A DNA stretch of 64,000 bases from positions 102,091,930 through 102,155,929 of the forward strand of contig OY282560.1 in assembly GCA_958295665.1 (NCBI GenBank), read 5' to 3'. The DNA comes from Tipula vernalis (Eukaryota > Arthropoda > Insecta > Diptera > Tipulidae). The number at the start of each line of letters is the position of its first letter. Position 1 is the stretch's first letter. Of the stretch, positions 36,780-48,254 are shown piece by piece. A program made the position numbers and the translations under genes. Under the pieces are notes generated by a model, which was not told the DNA's origin, searched no databases, and worked only from the letters and a program-made list of their open reading frames with translations.

Positions 36780-37113
36780 CGTACAGTTTATTTGTTTTTG
36801 TGTTCAATTTTTCGTTGAGATTTGAATTTTCTCTAATCGATCCAACAGATTTTCCTTTTTGCGTTTAAGAATTACTTGAATGTGTATTGCTTTGTGACTA
36901 AGTAGGTGGTGAACGTAATTTGATTTAAATGTAGAATTTGTGTGTGAGTTTCTGATCTGTATATCCTCCAAAACTTTGTCCAAATGATCTCCCCGTTTGA
37001 CCTAAATAAAACATCGGACAGTCATTGCACATCAATTTGTAACCACCGTTGTCACAGCTCTGATTGTGTTGTAATGTTAATTTGTTCTGTAGTTTTTGTG
37101 ATGTTTTGTGTAA
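36780..37113 (-). pseudogene. Penelope-like element 3' fragment (GIY-YIG region), copy 1
   Basis: Minus-strand words include YKLMCNDCPMFY-like and GQ(T)-x-SF readings in the region 37070-36960, followed by HTNSTFKSNYVHH and KENLLDRLEKI. They match the better copy at 59480-59880 and the plus-strand piece at 42236. Frame is broken (TAA in place of Lys before the Cys). It is cut at 37113 by the edge of the segmental duplication. Confidence 0.65.
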
Positions 37114-37290
37114 TATGATAATTATACCGGTTGTAGTTAGATAATGATAAAAGTATTAGATACGTTTTAAGGTTAGCACAAGAGTGATTGATGTGCATTT
37201 ATTTTTTATTCAATATAATAAGGTTTTCCATACATACTAGGTTTCTATTTACCAAGATGAGTATACTATGCAAGGTTACATATTTATGTT
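37114..37290. other. Short AT-rich junction between duplication edge and gypsy fragment
   Basis: No recognisable feature; might hold LTR remains of the gypsy fragment, but no second LTR is available for comparison. Confidence 0.35.
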
Positions 37291-37560
37291 ACATCCGGTC
37301 CGGATGGTATTATTTCTGGTAATATACATTCCTTGTCATTCACAACGTTGAGTTTTTTGACAAACTGAACACTTCTCCACGTATGCTTGGACATCTTTAG
37401 CTTGTCCAATCCAGAATAACAATTGTCGAGCCCTGCGCATTGTATTCATTATTCACCAATGACCAGTATGTGTCTCTTCAATCATTTTATTGATTAATTT
37501 TTGAGGAACTACAACCTTTTCCCCTTTAAACACTATACCACTCTCATGACTTACTGATGA
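37290..37560 (-). pseudogene. Gypsy 1 integrase zinc-binding domain, truncated
   Basis: Reads PQKLINKMIEETHTGHW, then a stop, then RRARQLLFWIGQAKDVQAY and CSVCQKTQ. These form the His-His-Cys-Cys finger that precedes the integrase core. The core itself is absent. Confidence 0.75.
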
Positions 37561-37584
37561 CGAAAATTAAAATATGGTTTTACT

Positions 37585-38409
37585 TCATTTGGAAGATTTT
37601 TTTTTATCATCCGGAAATCCACCGAGAATAAATGTAATGAGTGTTTGTAGCTCTCGATCTTCTCTAGTAGCAGTTACAAATTCGGATATAGCTTTGTCGG
37701 ACATTGCCAAAATTATTTGAATTTCCAGTTCTTCGTCGTTTATTTCTTCATTATCATGTGTACAATCTCTGCACAACGTATCCGCTATTGGAATATCAGT
37801 ACCTTTGATATATATCACCTTAGGCGAATATTGGAGCGTATCAAACACTATACGTTGTAATCTGGCTGGAGCTTCTTCTATTGGTCTCTTGTAAGTGACT
37901 TCTAATGGCTTGTGATCCGTCTCAATAGTTAGCTTTTTACCGTAAATAAATTGATGACATTTTTTACAGGCGGTTCTTATAGCCAACGCTTCCTTTTCAA
38001 TTTGTGGATAGTTTTTCTGAGAATTGCTTAATGCCTTGGTTCCGTATGCTATCGGTTGATTATCCTGCATAAGTACAAATTCTAGTGATTTTGAACTGCT
38101 GTCCACAGATAACTTTACATCCTTATTGACATCATAGAACCGAAGTACTGGAGGTGTAGACAACACTGTCTTAATATTTTCTACCGCTTTGTCATGTTGT
38201 TCCGTCCAAACCCATGCATTTTGCTTTACCAACAATTCTCTTAATGGTTCGGTAATTTTTGATAGATTTGGTATACATTTATTCAAGTAGGTCACCATTC
38301 TCAACATTCGCTGAAGTTCTTTCACATTTTGTGGTATTTTTAACTTATAAATTGCTTCGATTTTTTCAGTATCTGGGTAGAGATCGGCAGGTGATATAAC
38401 GTGACCCAA
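37585..38409 (-). pseudogene. Gypsy 1 RT thumb and RNase H
   Basis: Reads GHVISPADLYPDTEKIEAI, LQRMLRMVTYLNKCIPNL and the RNase H words LRFYDVNKDVKLSVDSSS, KNYPQIEKEALAI and ETDHKPLEV, ending with a linker. 274 codons are open. Typical gypsy order. Confidence 0.87.
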
Positions 38410-38440
38410 GAATTTAAGTGTTTGAACTTGGAATTTACAC

Positions 38441-39142
38441 TTATCTCTGTTTAGTTGCTTCTCTCAATATCCTCAGTACTACTTCCGTAATCTGTGCCAA
38501 CTTTTCTTTAGTAGGTGCATGGATAAGTATGTCATCCATAGAAATTTCTACTCCGCTTATATTTTTCAGTATATTATTCATCGCCTCGCTAAATACTTCC
38601 AGTGCTGATGAAAGTCCAAATGGCAATCGTAAGCAAGAATAACGTCCCCAAGGTGTAGTAAACGTTAAATATTTTTGTGTTCTTTCAGTAATCTGTATTT
38701 GCCAAAAACCACGCATTCAATCTAGTAGTGTGAAATATTTTGACCCACCTAATCTGGCAGATATTTCTTCAATTGTAATTAATGGATACTGGCGTCGTAA
38801 AATATTGCGATTTAGATCAGTCGGATCCATACAGATTCTGATCTTTTCGTTTTTACGAACTTTAATCATTGGACTTACTGCTGGTGTTGGTTCATTGACC
38901 CTTACGATAACTTTCATTTTCTCCATTTTATCAAGTTCCAGTTTAACAATGTCCCTAATGGAATGTGGTATTCTTCTTGCTGGTCTGATTTCGAATTTAG
39001 GATTCTCGATTAAATCAATGTCATATTTATAATTTTTTAGACATCCGAGTCCTTTGAAAATTTCGTCGTCATCATTCGACGCACTACGCACTCGATAAAT
39101 TAGTCCTAAATCTTCACAAGATTTTTTTCCCAATATTGACAT
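38441..39142 (-). pseudogene. Gypsy 1 reverse transcriptase, broken by a stop and a frameshift
   Basis: 39142-38717 has RRIPHSIRDIVKLELDKM, VSPMIKVRKNEKIRICMD, LNRNILRRQYPL and YFTLLD (catalytic Asp). A TGA then interrupts before RGFWQIQI. 38716-38441 has LPFGLSSALEVFSEAMN and the catalytic box ISMDDILIH, where the usual Tyr or Phe is Ser. A frameshift follows at about 38440. Confidence 0.85.
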
Positions 39143-39159
39143 AAAATTTTAAACACTAC

Positions 39160-39340
39160 TTCTTTTGGTGTTGAATTATATTTCGTTATACACATTACTG
39201 TAATTTCGCCAAGAACCTTTATTTTTTGCTCATTATATGCGACTAGCCTTTTTGTGTTTGATCGATTCACTTTGGCTTTTAATTTTTCTGCAATATTTTT
39301 ACTTAAAACATTACACTGTGCACCTGAATCTAATTTTACT
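39160..39340 (-). pseudogene. Gypsy 1 protease
   Basis: Reads IKVKLDSGAQCNVLSKNIAE with the catalytic Asp-Ser-Gly intact, then VLGEITVMCI. It starts exactly at the mariner terminal repeat and so lacks its N-terminal side. Confidence 0.75.
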
Positions 39341-39555
39341 TTTATTGCAGATACGGATTCTACGACTAAAAGTACGTATGATTTGAATGAAATATTTTGT
39401 TCGGTTCATGATAGATGGCGTTGTAATCGACGAAATTCAATTTTTTCAATTTCTTCTTCTTAGAACACGCGCATTCGATTCTGCAATACGTTTGAAATAA
39501 AAAACATTACGTTTTCATTGGAAATACTCGAAATTCGTCATCAAAACAATTTATT
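39341..39555 (+). repeat. Left terminal inverted repeat of the mariner-type element
   Basis: Starts TTTATTGCAGATACGGATTC and ends TCAAAACAATTTATT. Contains GATAGATGGCGTTGTAATCG. Its partner is 40739-40953. Confidence 0.9.
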
Positions 39556-39642
39556 CAGTTTTGTAAATCACATTAACCGTTTGTGTTATTTCTTATCTTC
39601 ATGTTTTTCGTAATTGCAAAATAAACGATAAAATACTTTAGA

Positions 39643-40704
39643 ATGGACCGTTTAACTGTGCCAGAGAAAATTGAAATGGTTCTGGTTTATGGAGAAGCTG
39701 GCAGAAATCTTGAAAATGCTGTTGCTATTTACGCTCAACGTTTTCCGGATAGGATTCTTTCATGTGCTTCATTTGGCCGTACTATCAAACAATTTATTAC
39801 TGATGGAAATGTTCAACCGAAAAAGAGGACCCGTAGAGCAACAGTCACTGGAGAAAATAATGAAATTGCTGTATTGGCTGCAGTGACTCATAATCCTCAT
39901 GTTAGTACACGAGAAATAGTTCGCGATTCCAGATTGTCCCTCACCAGTGTTTGGAGAATGTTAAAACGGCGCAAGTATCATCCATATCATGTGTCTTTAC
40001 ACCAAGATCTTCATGGCGCTGATTTCCAAAATCGGGTAACTTTTTGTCAATGGGCACGTGAACAAATACAACAAAACCCCAATTTTTTTCGTTGCGTAAT
40101 GTTCTCTGACGAATCGTCTTTTACAAACCATGGAACGGTTAATCGACACAACATGCATTATTGGAGTGTTGAAAATCCGCACTGGCTTCGCCAAGTTGAA
40201 CATCAGCACCCTTGGACTGTCAACATGTGGTGTGGAATAATTGGCAACCAACTCATCGGCCCCCACATTATTGAAGGCAACTTGAATGGTCAAATGTACC
40301 GAAACTTTTTGGAAAATGAACTGCCAATATTACTTGAAAATTTGAACTAAGAAGTGAGACGGAACATGTGGTTTCAACATGATGGTTGTCCTGCACACTA
40401 TTCGTTGGTAGCACGTGATGTACTTGATCGTGATTTCAATGGTCGCTGGATCGGTAGAGCTGGTCCGATAAATTGGCCCGCCAGATCACCAGATCTTACT
40501 TCGCCAGATTTCTTTTTGTGGGGCTATCTCAAAGACAAAGTTTACAAACAAGAACCAACAACACGTGAGAACATGATTGAGCGAATCAGAAATGCGTGTG
40601 CTGAAATTCAACCAAACACACTTCTCAGTTGTGTACAATCATTGGAAATGCGTATTAATAAGTGCATTAAAGTCGCAGGCCATCATTTTGAACACTTATT
40701 TTAA
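39643..40704 (+). pseudogene. Mariner-type transposase with one nonsense codon
   Basis: The frame opens at ATG 39643 with a helix-turn-helix N-terminus (TVPEKIEMVLVYGEAGRN). The three catalytic Asp are all present: MFSDESSF, WFQHDGCPAHY and RSPDLTSPDFFLWGYLKD, with 36 residues between the second and third by my count. The only lesion I see is the TAA at 40348-40350, after ENLN and before EVRRNMW; the frame then goes on to the natural end HFEHLF. About 354 codons in total, a normal length. The element was probably active in the recent past. Confidence 0.9.
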
Positions 40705-40738
40705 GCTAAAATTATTTTATTCACCTGCCATTTACATT

Positions 40739-40953
40739 AATAAATTGTTTTGATGACGAATTTCGAGTATTTCCAATGAAAACGTGATGTTTTTTATTTC
40801 AAACGTATTGCAGAATCGAATGCGTGTGTTCTAAGAAGAAGAAATTGAAAAAATTGAATTTCGTCGATTACAACGCCATCTATCATGAACCGAACAAAAT
40901 ATTTCATTCAAATCATACGTACTTTTAGTCGTAGAATCCGTATCTGCAATAAA
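40739..40953 (-). repeat. Right terminal inverted repeat of the mariner-type element
   Basis: Reverse complement of 39341-39555 apart from about two positions (for example ACACGCATTC against ACGCGCATTC). Confidence 0.9.
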
Positions 40954-41165
40954 AAATATGGCTTCCTATCTTAGTTTAAAAGTTACCCCCGTCCCACCTA
41001 CAAAGCGGGAGGTGGGGGACTATTTTTTTGCACTAATGTATTTCCCCCGCGGTATGATTAAATTTTGATTATGGACATTTTTTCCGTAGAGTGGCTATTT
41101 TTCGAGATATTTGATCGTCTCAGTTTAAAAGAAACACCCGGTATTGTATAACAAGTGGAGCAAAC
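40954..41165. repeat. Flanking repeat shared with 61165-61370
   Basis: Read on the minus strand from 41165 it begins ATACCGGGTGTTTCTTTT and contains CAAATATCTCGAAAAATAG, GGGGGAAATACATTAGTGC and GTAACTTTTAAACTAAGATA. The copy at 61165 has the same words in the same order and also continues into the mariner terminal sequence. A G/C hairpin is present at 40990-41025 (CCCACCT ... AGGTGGG). Confidence 0.7.
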
Positions 41166-41217
41166 GAGTCATTGCAATACGAAAGAGAAATTTGCAGCCT
41201 GAGCGATAGCGACATTT

Positions 41218-41590
41218 AAATATAGTGAAACCTCATTTCAATGCACACTCAATTTAGCGGAATCCTCACTTCAACGGACAAACTTTTAAGTCCCATGCAA
41301 CTGCAATTTTTAAGTGAAAACTTCCCTCAAATAAGCTGAAACTTTATTAGAGCGGACACGATACAGGTTTTACGAGTACATACACTTCAAATTGAACCTT
41401 TAACATTTCAAATTGAATCTTTACCAAATTATATGTATGACCAATTCGGATAAGATATAGAATCGCAATAAAATTTTTATAAAAAAAAAATCACAAATCC
41501 TCAGTTTAACGGACACCTCACTACAACGAACAACATTTTTGGTCCCGTCTATTTCCGTTGTAGTGGGGTTTCTCTGTATATACATTGCTC
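41218..41590. mobile_element. Pogo-like MITE
   Basis: The left end TATAGTGAAACCTCATTTCA and the right end GTGGGGTTTCTCTGTATA are imperfect inverted repeats flanked by TA, with inner copies of the CGGACA/AACGGACACC word. No coding capacity. A related element is at 60505-61020. Confidence 0.65.
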
Positions 41591-42235
41591 AACAGCTCGC
41601 TAAACCCTAATCCAACCCCAACTAAACCGCAACTCAACCCTAATTCAACTCGTAAACGGAGCCCAAATTAACCCTCAACTCAACCGCAAACTGTACTCCA
41701 TACTCAATCCTCCAAGTAAAAACCGATAACTGTTTCTTTTAGTTTCTGTTCTCAAATAAATAAGCCCTTTTCATTTGATTGGGTTCACTCATTACATCGA
41801 AACAATTTTGCCGCGATCTCCCGATTTTACCGCTCAAGATACAATTTTTTTTAAAGATTGAAAAGTACCCATTTACGAAAGCAACAAATATCAACAAAGA
41901 AGTCAAAGAACGAAAACTTTTAACTATTTTGTTAGTCTATTGCAAAATAATAAATATAAATATAATTGGTCGTATCAAACTTGGGAAAGTTAATCATTTG
42001 ACAAACAAAGTTTGTTTCTTGTAATATTTTATGAATGAATTTTCGGTTTGAAACTTTTATCGAATTAAATCTAAAAGTTAGGTTGAAAACATTGCCATGC
42101 AAATGGCATAGACAATTTTCTAAAAAATTTTGAAGGAGACGAAAAAAATGAAAATAGAGGTAGGTGATTGACTGAAATGAAGCATAAACTTGGGGTAAGT
42201 GCTGTACTACTAGAGGCGAGAAAAAATGATTCAAA
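41591..42235. other. C/A-rich repeat then AT-rich DNA; no gene
   Basis: 41591-41715 repeats AAACCCTAATCCAACC and ACTCAACCC words with almost no G on the plus strand; the same stretch follows the MITE at 61030-61150. The remainder is plain AT-rich sequence. Confidence 0.5.
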
Positions 42236-42648
42236 TTTGTAAATGGGTGAACATAAACCAAAAACGTAGTTTCACCATATTATACCGAAAACCAATTCAA
42301 ACGGACCAAACCAACCATAGCACTTCATATTGCACACAAAACATTACAAGGAACAAAGTATCATTACAACACAATCATAGCTATGACAGTAGTGTTTACA
42401 AATTGATGTGCAATGACTTACCGATGTTTTACTTAGGGCAAACGTGGAGATCATTTGCACAAAATTTGGAGAACACACACACAAGAGATCAAAAACTATT
42501 TTCCATTGTTTCCGCCATGAAACGTATGATAACAAAATTTTCGATTAAGCGCAGTGACGATTGGATAGTACTTAATGAAAATAATGACTATCCAAAACTG
42601 GTCAAACGAGTCAAACTGGTGACAAAACAGGAATGCATATACTCGTAA
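42236..42648 (+). pseudogene. Penelope-like element fragment, GIY-YIG endonuclease region
   Basis: An open frame from 42226 reads YCTQNITRNKVSLQHNHS, then VYKLMCNDLPMFYLGQT (the GIY and YIG strands, here VYK and YLG) and WRSFAQNLENTH. Penelope-like elements carry this domain after the reverse transcriptase. The second Cys of CNDC is changed to Leu (CNDL), and the reverse transcriptase is missing, so this is a remnant. Confidence 0.72.
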
Positions 42649-44655
42649 AGCACATCTGTGACAGGGTTTTACAGTCTGTTATACACCGTAGAAAAAAACA
42701 AACCCCTGTTAACCGATGTTGTTGCATTTTAGACTTGGGTGCGGTGGTTGCTTGTTAACCGGCTTTAGCTCAGGGTTAATAGTGGATTCGATGGTTCCCA
42801 AGTTTACAACAACCGGATTACTTCTTGGTATTCAAATTCTTTTTTTTTTTTTTTTTTTTTTTTAACATTCGAATGGATAGAATCATACGACTTGCACTAG
42901 TTGGATTTCAACTGTTTACCAATTTTATATATATCAAGATTTATTTATCACCAACTTATGAATGAAAACGCATTCAGTTATGTAGGTATATTATGATTTT
43001 TTTTTATAAACAATGTAAAGCTTTTTATTGGTAAGCAAATGTTCTTCGAAGAGGAAGAGGATAGACGTGTTTTTTCTATCCTCTTCAAAAATTTTATTTT
43101 TTATTTTTTTTTGTGTTTTATTTATGTATTGTTATGTATATGCTTTATATACATATGTGTATTATATACATTTTAATTATAATTTTAACTCTATTCAATT
43201 CAATTTTAGTGAAATAATAATTAAAGTGTAATTTTGGAAAATGCAATCCACCGGGATGCATTTATCAGGCAATGTTTTATATTTATAGATAAAGAAATCA
43301 AAATTCTTGATTTCTTGATTAAGTGCATGATTTTAACTTTTGTGTGGTTGTACATGGAATTTAAGTACTAAAATCTAATAATTGGATCGTATTAAATTGA
43401 TTTTAACTTAATTTGATATATGTTGAGTAACCGCATTAATGTTACATATACATGTTTATTAACGCATTAACACACTAGATTTAAGCCTTTCCATTGTTTG
43501 TATCTTTGTACTAAATATAGTAAAACAAAAAAAAAAAAGGAAAACAAGAAAAAGACAGAAAACGAAAAACATTATATATCAAAAAATGGTAGTCACTCGT
43601 GTTCGGAATTTCGTATTGGTATAATAAAGGAGCACATGTTAAGTGCTTGCCACATACAAATGAGAAACCGGACAATTCGGTCGGAATATCAGTTTACATC
43701 GCCACATTCAGTAGAATTGTCGGACTGCAAAATGACGTCACCACCCAAACAAATTACATAAACAAAAGTTTAGTAAAATATAGTTTACAAATATAATGTT
43801 CTTACCGTATCATTTTAAATTATTATACAGTAAATTATTATACAGCACAACATATAAAGGTAAACGCCATTTATTTGGCACTGAAACCAAAATCAAAGCC
43901 GACAAAAAAATCCGGTGTGAAATGATGGGTTCGTAAAACAGCAAAAATGCGTTCTTTAGCCGACAAAAATTATACCATTCAAAATTTTGACGGACGGATT
44001 TTATTTTGACGGCCGGCAAAATATATCTTTAGGGTTTTATGAATGAAATTGTATTAATTTTATTAAAAATTTCCCTGAATGTAATAGTTATCATCAATTG
44101 AAACATTTTTTCTAATAATTATTATGTTGTAAGTTTTCTCTTTTTGTCAAAAAATGGATTTGACGATTTCAAATGCAGGTTTGCTGTTTGTGCATGTGAC
44201 AACGCCTTTACTTGTACATTTTTGTCAAACGCAGTTACCCGTGTTTTAATTTTAATAATTAATTCTTTACAAAATACAGTCCATTTAATATAGAAGCATT
44301 TTAGTCCTTAAACCCGGATTAAAGGATTTGGAATAGAATAGAATAATTAGTAGACAGTTAAAATTAAAATATACGTATTTGGTAAAATCTTGAAAAAAAA
44401 ATACTCCGCCATAGTTGAAATTTGGAAATGTACATGCAATGAAAACACGAACACAACGGGATTGTAGAAGAAAAAAAATTCTATTTTTTCGATTTTGGAT
44501 GTAAAATCGCTAATTGGAGTGATTACCTGCAATTATATTTAAGAATTTGGGTCGAAAGAAGGTATTTGAATATAAAGTGAAAAAAAAAAAAAAATAAATA
44601 AATAAAAATTTCATATTGGTAGTTAGTTTTTTATATTCTAAAAATACACACGTAG
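42649..44655. other. AT-rich DNA before the BEL/Pao element; no gene seen
   Basis: A T run at 42838-42863 and an A run at 44579-44594 stand out. Short open frames (for example 43498-43761) are low-complexity and unsupported. The 5' LTR of the BEL/Pao element should lie near 44000-44640, but I could not define it because no second LTR matches it. Confidence 0.4.
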
Positions 44656-44659
44656 CAAA

Positions 44660-45631
44660 ATGGCGGATGAAGAAAAAATAAAAATTGAAATCAAAAAGCT
44701 AAAGCATAAGCGTCCTGGAATAAAATTGCAGCTAAATAGTCTTAAAAAGTTTTTAGAAAAGCTGGATTTAGATAGTGAAGATAGTGAGTTTCAAATAGAT
44801 TGTCGGATTATAAAATTAAAAGAGTGTTCCGAAAGTTATACAGATAATTACGAACAGTTAGTATAATTGGCTTCGGAGTTAGAGAACGATGAAAATTTGT
44901 TAGCCGTAGAAAACGATCGTTGTGAATTTGAGAATAGTTATTTTGATATTAAATATAAATTAGAAAAAGGTCAAAATCATTTTGTAGTATTAGCCAAAAC
45001 TAAAAATGACGAATTAAAGGATTTAATCGATGATGAACATTTACTTAGTAAGTCTAATAAACCAATAGAAATTGGCAGTGAATCGGAGATAAGTGGTGAT
45101 GATAGTCAAGCTTCTCAGATCACATATAAGTCCAAAATTTTAGTTAAAAAAGGATCAAAATCGGTGTTCAAGTCCATTAAATTACCGCAAATTACCCTTC
45201 CGAGATTTGATGGCAAATTCGACAAATGGTTACGTTTCAGGGATTCTTTTACGGCAATGATCATTAATAATACAAAATTGACAGATGTTGAGAGATTTTA
45301 TTACTTAGAAGGAAATGTAGATGGTGAGGCAAAAAAGGCTATAGAGATAGTTGAATTTTCGGATGAGGGATTCAAAAATGCTTGGGCGGCTTTAATTTTC
45401 AAATACGATAATACGAGGTCCATAATTGATAAACAGATGAATGCATTCTTTAACATGAAGACTTTAATTAAAGAGTCTGCAACTGACATTAGAAAGTTAT
45501 TAGGGGATAGCCTGATTCACATGAGAGCGTTGGAAAATTTAGGGGAAAGAGTTACAGGCATTGTAGCAGTTCATACCGTCAAACAACGACTTGATTATGA
45601 GACAAGAAAGTTATGGGAGAATGAAAATTGA
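44660..45631 (+). pseudogene. BEL/Pao gag
   Basis: The ATG at 44660 opens a Lys/Glu-rich start; a TAA at 44864 breaks it and the same frame continues to 45631. The middle part reads KLPQITLPRFDGKFDKWLRF, the start of the conserved BEL/Pao gag domain, then FYYLEGNVDGEAKKAIEI. A TGA follows ENEN at 45629, and reading continues in the same frame (PVTWVQLVEFLQRRCQ). Confidence 0.85.
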
Positions 45632-46184
45632 TCAGACACACCTGTAACCTGGGTACAATTAGTTGAGTTTCTGCAGAGACGATGTCAAGTCTTGCAGGCG
45701 TTAAACGATATAAATAGTAAATCTCATGCGCTTGTCCCATATAATAATCGAAAAACTTTATCAAAATCATTCGTCACGGCAACAATGACAAATAAAAGTT
45801 TATACTGTGCTTTATGTAACCAAAGCCATTTTTTTGCTGCATGTGAGCAATTTGTAAAGATGAACGTTCAGGAACGGTATGAAAAAGTTAGACAGTTGGG
45901 TTTATGTTTGAATTGTCTAAAAGGTAGACTATGGGGGGCCACTATGCAATCATTGTCACCGTAAACATAGCAGTTTTTTGCATAAGGGTAATTTATCACA
46001 AACAAGTTCAAGCCACAATATTAAGGGAAGAGGTCCTGGTTCCAATGGTGTCGGTCAGGATGTTTCACCTAATAAACAAAATGAAGCTGGCAATAACGGC
46101 GACAAGTGTTATACAAATTTGTGCTGCCAAATGCCAAATGTTAGGAAAAAACAGGTTGTTCTGTCTACAGCAATTATTTTATAA
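45632..46184 (+). pseudogene. BEL/Pao gag C-terminus with zinc knuckles, frameshifted
   Basis: Reads YCALCNQSHFFAACEQF and QLGLCLNCLKG, the two Cys clusters typical of BEL/Pao gag. A frameshift within the second knuckle moves the frame to 45978-46184, which ends in KKQVVLSTAII before the protease. Confidence 0.8.
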
Positions 46185-47290
46185 AGGATTCGAACGGACG
46201 ATATCATTTGTGTAGAGCACTGTTAGATTCAGCGTCTCAATCCAATTTTGCGACGAAAAAACTAGCTGACAGATTGCGAATTAAAAAAGAACAATTATTT
46301 CATCTGGTATCGGGTTTAAATCAAGCGAAAATGAATATTGAGTATAATTTTTCATCTAACATTAAATCGCGGCTTAGCAACTATCAAACTGAATTAGAAT
46401 TCTTGGTTATTCCCGAAATTGCAACCAATTTACCTTCAAATTTCATTAATGTGGCAAATTGGGATTTACCGAGCAATTTAGAACTCGCAGATCCGAGTTT
46501 CAACCAGCCAAAAGAAATAGATCTCTTGCTTGGGGCTGAAATTTTCTTTAGGATTTTAAATAACGGACGAGTTGATTTAGCGCGAAACTTGCCATGTTTG
46601 CAAAATACCACTTTCGGATGAATCGTAAGCGGTAAGGTGGAATGTCACAATTTCTTTGTGTCAGAAGTAGCCGATTCATCTTTTGGCAATTTCGATTCAT
46701 TGGCTGAACACATCCCTAGTAATTCTGAACTGGATAAAAATTTGACTCGGTTTTGGGAATTTGAAAATTTAGAGTCAAATGCTTCCAAGTTATCCCTCGA
46801 AGAGAAAAAATGCGAAGATATATTTAGAAAAAATCACACTAGAGACAAAGATGGTCGTTTCGTGGTAACATTACCATTTAAAGAAAATGCTAGCAAACTA
46901 GGTGGTCTAGGGGGTTTAGCATTAAAACGGTTCATATACTTGGAATCAAAATTGAATCGAAATACGGAGTTGAAAAAACAATATTCCACATTTTTAAAAC
47001 AATTGCTGACGAGGAGTATTATCTTCCTCATCACGCGATTTTAAAGCCAGATAGCAGCAGCACCAAATTACGTGTTGTTTTTGACGCGTCAGCGAAAACT
47101 CACAATGGATTATCTTTGAATGACGTCCTAATGACCGGACCTGTGGTTCAAAGTGAATTGTTCGATATAGTGTTAAGATTCCGGAAGTACATTTATGTTT
47201 ATACATCAGATATTGAAAAGATGTACAGGCAGGTTAGAATAATACCTGAATACACACGATTTCAAAAAATGTTATGGCGTCCAGAATATT
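46185..47290 (+). pseudogene. BEL/Pao protease and N-terminal reverse transcriptase
   Basis: The protease begins CRALLDSASQSNFATKKLAD; the usual Asp-Ser-Gly is Asp-Ser-Ala. A TGA at 46619 follows NTTFG. 46637-47020 is the linker with VTLPFKENASKLGG. A frameshift near 47020 leads to YYLPHHAILKPDSSSTKLRV, FDASAKTHNGLSLNDVL and IEKMYRQV (catalytic Asp), ending at a TGA after LWRPEY at 47290. Confidence 0.87.
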
Positions 47291-48254
47291 GAGGACCCAA
47301 TTTAAATTTTTGATCTGAATACCATAACTTATGGTAGTACATCAGCTGCCCCTTATTTGGCCACAAAAGTTTTACAACAGTTGGGAATTGACGATAGTAG
47401 GGAATATCCTCTAGGTTCGAAAGTCATTCAGCGAGATTTCTAATGCGGATGATGGATTGTTTGGTAGTAATGATTTGAAAGAGGCCATAGAAATTAGAAA
47501 TCAATTAATATCAATGCTCCAAGGAGCTGGTATGAAGCTTCGTAAGTGGACTGCTAATTCAGATAAATTATTAGAATCCGTACTTTCAGACGACAGGGAA
47601 TTAACATGCAATTCAATTAATGAGACGATTAAAGCATTAGGTCTGATGTGGCATCCCGGTTCAGATCAGTTTTTGTTTCGTATAGAGCCGTTTGATCAAG
47701 ATACTTTGGTGACAAAACGGAATGTTTTGTCCGAAACTTCAAAACTGTTTGACCCCTTGGGATTAATCTCACCCGTAATAGTTCTGGCAAAAATATTGAT
47801 GCAGCAAATTTGGTTGTCTAAAGCTGCTTGGGATGACCCTATTTCCGAAAATCTTTCTAATATTTGACTGCAATATCGTGAGCAATTAAATTGCATTAAT
47901 AGTTTAAAACTGGATCGATGTATAGTTCCAAAAGATACGAGATTTATGGAAATCCATGGTTTTGCTGACGCATCTGAGCGAGCGTATGGCGCTTGTATTT
48001 ATATCAGATGGACGGATGGTAATGGTAAAACTGTAGTAAATTTAATATGCAGTAAATCTCGTATAGCTCCTGTGGAGGTTATATCTGTACCACGGTTAGA
48101 ATTAAACGCGGCTTACTTATTATCCAAATTAGTCGTGAAAGTCAAGGTAGCTATGCAGTTATCTTTTGAACGAATCATACTTTGGTCTGATTCTAGTATA
48201 GTATTATCCTGGATTCGCCTTCCCCCATATAAATTAAAGACTTATGTTGCTTGA
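47291..48254 (+). pseudogene. BEL/Pao reverse transcriptase palm/thumb and RNase H
   Basis: YGSTSAAPYLATKVLQQLG follows a damaged stretch. The YVDD box is reduced to an ADDGLFGS reading near 47445. 47457-47867 has GMKLRKWTANSDKLL and SETSKLFDPLGLISPVIV. After a TGA, 47946-48254 has HGFADASERAYGACIYIR (RNase H Asp) and ILWSDSSIVLSWI. Confidence 0.85.

Larger units (their letters stand above)
33205..37113. repeat. Segmental duplication, copy 1
   Basis: The sequence matches 55345-59858 from about ACATACTATCCAGA at 33215 to GTGATGTTTTGTG at 37113, with single-base changes and small indels. It includes a dead small frame, a foldback, the VWA exon, its upstream region, a possible hAT end, a mariner-type remnant and a Penelope-like 3' piece. 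The end at 37113 is sharp: unrelated sequence follows in the two copies. Confidence 0.88.
37290..39340 (-). mobile_element. Ty3/gypsy retrotransposon fragment 1 (protease to integrase finger)
   Basis: On the minus strand the order is protease, reverse transcriptase, RNase H and integrase zinc finger, interrupted by stops. The 5' part (gag and LTR) is cut at 39341 by the mariner element; the 3' part stops near 37290. The element lies outside the segmental duplication. Confidence 0.85.
39341..40953 (+). mobile_element. Mariner-type transposon, near intact, 215-bp terminal inverted repeats
   Basis: The ends 39341-39555 and 40739-40953 are inverted copies with about two mismatches. Between them is a single transposase frame (39643-40704) with one in-frame TAA. 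The left end abuts the gypsy 1 protease. The right end is followed by about 210 bp that is also found next to a related end at 61165, so the inherited element may be longer than the inverted repeats shown. Confidence 0.9.

Noticed and set aside
41591..41715. Interstitial telomere array
   Set aside because: CCCTAA words are few and irregular; the stretch is a general C/A-rich repeat.
43498..43796. Overlapping open frames of 65-87 codons
   Set aside because: Lys-rich start in an A-run and no recognisable content; no duplicate or splice support.
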